A stretch of DNA of 7,939 nt, from positions 1 to 7,939 of the forward strand of contig VSNT01000151.1 in assembly GCA_009774465.1 (NCBI GenBank), read 5' to 3'. A program made the position numbers and the translations under genes. The notes below the pieces were generated by a model, which was not told the origin of the DNA, made no database searches, and saw nothing but the letters and a program-made list of their open reading frames with translations. Source of the stretch: Lachnospiraceae bacterium. Its GTDB lineage: Bacteria; Bacillota_A; Clostridia; Lachnospirales; Lachnospiraceae. The stretch's first letter is position 1. The number at the start of each line of letters is the position of its first letter. This document shows positions 5,783-7,939 of this stretch, piece after piece.

Positions 5783-5788
5783 ATTTTC

Positions 5789-6424
5789 ATGACACCAAAA
5801 CAACTTGCCTTTCAAACTGCTGTAGAGGGGCTTATCAAAAAACTTGCTTTAAGAAATATGGAAGGATATTTTTTTGAGGACTGCAGTTCCTGTGTTAAAT
5901 CAATTATTCAAATGATGGAAAGCGGTTCTTCCGTTAGCTGGGGAGGCAGTGAATCCATTAAGGAATGCGGCCTGATGGACGCTGTCAAAGCCGGTAATTA
6001 TACTTTAATTGACAGGCTGACCGCAAAGTCCCCGGAAGAAGACAGAGCCCTGTATGCAAAAACAGTGCTCTCTGATTATTATCTGATGAGCACAAACGCC
6101 ATTACACTTGATGGGGAACTGATCAATATTGACGGAAACGGCAACCGCGTCGCCTGTCTGATTCACGGGCCAAAACATGTCATTTTAGTGGTTGGTATGA
6201 ATAAATTAGTTTCTGATATAGAAACAGGCTGTGCAAGGGTACGCAATTTGGCAGCACCTGCCAACGCCAGACGCCTGAACAGACATACCCCCTGTTTTGA
6301 TACAGGAAGATGCAGTAACTGTCTCCTAGATGACTGCATGTGTAATCATACCGTTATCACCAGAAGAAGCGGCGTGCCGGGAAGAATAAAAATATTTTTT
6401 GTTGCACAGGAATTAGGATATTAA
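5789..6424 (+). CDS. LUD-domain (LutC/YkgG-like, DUF162) protein
   Basis: This 211-residue soluble protein is of the lactate-utilization LUD family. Visible family features are SVSWGGSESIKECGL (48-62), a central block near 98-140 (YYLMSTNAITLDGELINIDG, then GNRVACLIHGPKHVILVVG), and a C-terminal segment of closely spaced cysteines: C169, C175, C178, C183 and C185. In the LutABC system, LUD proteins act with iron-sulfur subunits in L-lactate oxidation. Here no LutA or LutB neighbour exists, so that role should not be assumed. Stand-alone LUD proteins of this size are, to my knowledge, common in Clostridia and functionally uncharacterised. The cysteine cluster could bind a metal or Fe-S centre (inference). 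The chosen ATG has an ideal ribosome site, and the 17 codons upstream overlap the promoter. The gene is monocistronic and ends at a strong hairpin. Confidence 0.85.
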   Translation: MTPKQLAFQTAVEGLIKKLALRNMEGYFFEDCSSCVKSIIQMMESGSSVSWGGSESIKECGLMDAVKAGNYTLIDRLTAKSPEEDRALYAKTVLSDYYLMSTNAITLDGELINIDGNGNRVACLIHGPKHVILVVGMNKLVSDIETGCARVRNLAAPANARRLNRHTPCFDTGRCSNCLLDDCMCNHTVITRRSGVPGRIKIFFVAQELGY

Positions 6425-6465
6425 ACAAAAGTATGCCTCTTCACAAACCATCTACATGTTAAGCA

Positions 6466-6510
6466 GAAAGCTGCGCAGATATTTTCGCCTGCGCAGCTTT
6501 CAAATTTTTC
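6466..6510. terminator. Strong terminator between LUD gene and glyA
   Basis: GAAAGCTGCGCAG (6466-6478) pairs perfectly with CTGCGCAGCTTTC (6489-6501) around a 10-base loop, followed on the + strand by AAATTTTTCC. It clearly fits termination of the LUD gene. It begins 12 bases past the glyA stop on the other strand, so it may also stop glyA, although the minus side lacks a U-tract. Confidence 0.85.
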
Positions 6511-6512
6511 CG

Positions 6513-7751
6513 TTACATTAATGGATATTTGTCTGTCAATGTCTGAACAATTGCTCTTGCTTCCGGAATTTTTTCTTCTCCACCCTTTATAATCAGGGTA
6601 ATTGCTTCTGCAATCTGATCCATATCCTGTGTATTCATGCCTCTTGAAGTAACTGCAGGAGTCCCCAGACGGATACCGCTGGTCACAAATGGAGATTTAG
6701 GATCATTGGGAATCGTATTTTTATTTGCTGTAATATGCGCCTCATCCAGCATCTTTTCCATTGCCTTGCCTGTCAGTTCAAAAGGAGTAAGATCCACCAG
6801 CATTAAATGATTATCGGTGCCGCCTGAAACAATCTTAATTCCCCTATTGATCAGCCCGCTGCAAAGCGCCTGTGCATTATCAATAATATTTTTCTGATAT
6901 ACTTTAAATTCATCGGACAAAGCTTCTTTAAAGCAGACAGCCTTTGCAGCTATCACATGCATCAGCGGCCCGCCCTGTGTGCCGGGGAATATGGCTTTAT
7001 TAAAATTATATTTCTCCGCTGCTTCCCTGTTCGCAAGAATCAGTCCGCCTCTTGGCCCTCTTAAGGTTTTATGGGTAGTAGTAGTTACTACATCTGCATA
7101 GGGAATCGGACTTGGATGAAGCCCTGCAGCCACAAGTCCTGCAATATGCGCCATATCAACCATTAAAACAGCTCCCACCTGGTCAGCAACTTCTCTGAAT
7201 TTCTTAAAATCTATTGTTCTGGCATATGCAGATGCGCCTGCTATAATCATTTTGGGCTTGCATTCTAGTGCAGTTTCCCTTAACTTGTCATAATCAATAA
7301 AGCCATCATCATTTACTCCGTAAGGCACAATCTTAAAATACTTACCTGAAATATTCACCGGACTTCCATGCGTTAAATGTCCGCCATGATCCAGGTTCAT
7401 TCCCATAATGGTATCTCCCGGGTTGCAGACTGCAAACTGTACAGCCAGGTTAGCCTGAGCGCCTGAATGGGGCTGTACATTTGCATAGTCGCATCCAAAA
7501 AGCTCTTTTGCTCTGTCAATTGCCAGGTTCTCCACCACATCAACGCACTGGCATCCGCCATAATAACGCTTTCCGGGATAGCCTTCTGCATATTTATTAG
7601 TCAGTGGACTTCCCATTGCCGCCATGACCGCTTTGCTCACCCAGTTTTCAGATGCAATCAATTCAATATGGCTGTTTTGTCTTTCCTGCTCATCCACAAT
7701 AGCCTGTGCAATCTCAGGATCAGCATTCTTCACTTCATCAAATGAATACAT
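6513..7751 (-). CDS. glyA: Serine hydroxymethyltransferase
   Basis: This 412-residue cytoplasmic PLP enzyme interconverts serine plus tetrahydrofolate with glycine plus 5,10-methylene-tetrahydrofolate, the main source of one-carbon units. Key residues are in place. The Schiff-base lysine K228 is in VVTTTTHKTLRGPRGG (221-236). D199 and H202 (VDMAH) contact the PLP ring, and R361 in SGIRLGTPA binds the substrate carboxylate. Numbering is one less than E. coli GlyA (K229, D200, H203), and the length is standard. The ATG at 7751 is chosen because GAGGAGGAAG (7756-7765) precedes it at correct spacing. An in-frame GTG at 7781 would place this ribosome site inside the coding region. The gene appears monocistronic with its own promoter, and there is no room for a glycine riboswitch in the short leader. 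Confidence 0.98.
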   Translation of the reverse strand: MYSFDEVKNADPEIAQAIVDEQERQNSHIELIASENWVSKAVMAAMGSPLTNKYAEGYPGKRYYGGCQCVDVVENLAIDRAKELFGCDYANVQPHSGAQANLAVQFAVCNPGDTIMGMNLDHGGHLTHGSPVNISGKYFKIVPYGVNDDGFIDYDKLRETALECKPKMIIAGASAYARTIDFKKFREVADQVGAVLMVDMAHIAGLVAAGLHPSPIPYADVVTTTTHKTLRGPRGGLILANREAAEKYNFNKAIFPGTQGGPLMHVIAAKAVCFKEALSDEFKVYQKNIIDNAQALCSGLINRGIKIVSGGTDNHLMLVDLTPFELTGKAMEKMLDEAHITANKNTIPNDPKSPFVTSGIRLGTPAVTSRGMNTQDMDQIAEAITLIIKGGEEKIPEARAIVQTLTDKYPLM

Positions 7752-7758
7752 AAATCTT

Positions 7759-7763
7759 CCTCC
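7759..7763 (-). promoter_or_regulatory. Ribosome binding site of glyA
   Basis: GGAGG on the minus strand lies 7 bases before the ATG at 7751. It sits inside the frame opened by the GTG at 7781, which argues against that longer start. Confidence 0.88.
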
Positions 7764-7793
7764 TCTTTTATACAAAAGCACTAATTAACGCCC

Positions 7794-7802
7794 ATTATAC
7801 CA
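7794..7802 (-). promoter_or_regulatory. Extended -10 promoter of glyA
   Basis: On the minus strand TGGTATAAT is a perfect -10 with the TGn extension. The -35 position (17 bp upstream) is only a T-run, so the promoter probably relies on the extended -10. The predicted start is near 7787, giving a leader of about 36 nt. Confidence 0.7.
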
Positions 7803-7901
7803 TGAACTGTTATGAAAAAAAACAATTATGTCCATTATTGCTAAAAAATATCCTAAGTATTCCTTAATATTTCTGGAATTGTGGGAAAAAAACTTTACTA
7901 A

Positions 7902-7939
7902 TGTCTCTTATTCACATCTGCCGCTGCCGACGATCTAAT
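7902..7939. other. Sequencing-adapter remnant (Nextera/Tn5), not genomic
   Basis: Read on the minus strand, 7933-7902 corresponds to TCGTCGGCAGCGTC followed by AGATGTGTATAAGAGACA, the Illumina Nextera read-1 transposase adapter. It differs at two positions (GGC for GTC; GTGAA for GTGTA). The final six bases (7934-7939) lie where index sequence would follow. The stretch is GC-rich unlike its AT-rich surroundings and runs to the end of the window, as expected for untrimmed adapter at a contig end. Confidence 0.93.

Noticed and set aside
5738..5788. N-terminal extension of the LUD protein from the ATG at 5738.
   Set aside because: That ATG lies within the -10 box and has no ribosome site. GGAGGAGG directs the start at 5789.
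7752..7781. GTG start extending glyA by ten residues.
   Set aside because: The extension would encode the strong ribosome site itself. Family length and the start of homology fit the ATG at 7751.
7902..7920. Tn5-like transposon end at the right edge.
   Set aside because: It is joined to the synthetic Nextera tail and ends the window, so it is a library artefact rather than a mobile element.

Overview
The window looks like a chromosomal stretch from a low-GC Gram-positive anaerobe of class Clostridia, most plausibly Lachnospiraceae. That placement is an inference from strong GGAGG-type ribosome binding sites, near-consensus sigma-A promoters, AT-rich spacers and the gene families present. No phage, insertion sequence, CRISPR array or transfer signature is visible.

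Layout from left to right. A CYTH-domain triphosphate-binding protein on the + strand (100-591) converges on a two-gene minus-strand unit: a GH77 4-alpha-glucanotransferase, malQ (1754-3235), followed by a LacI-family regulator (671-1705). In front of malQ are a strong promoter and a perfect 18-bp palindrome just downstream of the predicted transcription start. This suggests a self-regulated maltodextrin unit. Upstream of that is a minus-strand tRNA-Gly(GCC) with its own consensus-like promoter and terminator (3391-3575). Next is a membrane-anchored GH3 beta-N-acetylhexosaminidase-like protein (3623-4948, minus).

The 789 bases between 4949 and 5737 hold no convincing protein gene, but they are not empty. 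On the minus strand there is a perfect TTGACA-17-TATAAT promoter preceded by phased A-tracts. It is followed by about 385 nt of purine-rich sequence that folds into several helices and ends at a terminator-like 15-bp hairpin. Two of the hairpins pair completely only as minus-strand RNA, because they use G-U wobbles. I read this as a probable highly transcribed structured non-coding RNA of a class I do not recognise. It is the most interesting item here. A perfect 13-bp inverted repeat of unknown role lies between it and the next gene.

On the right, a stand-alone LUD-domain (LutC-like) protein (5789-6424, +) converges on glyA, serine hydroxymethyltransferase (6513-7751, minus), with a strong hairpin between them. 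The last ~38 bases (7902-7939) match the Illumina Nextera/Tn5 adapter in reverse complement with two mismatches. They are almost certainly untrimmed sequencing adapter at a contig end, not genome.
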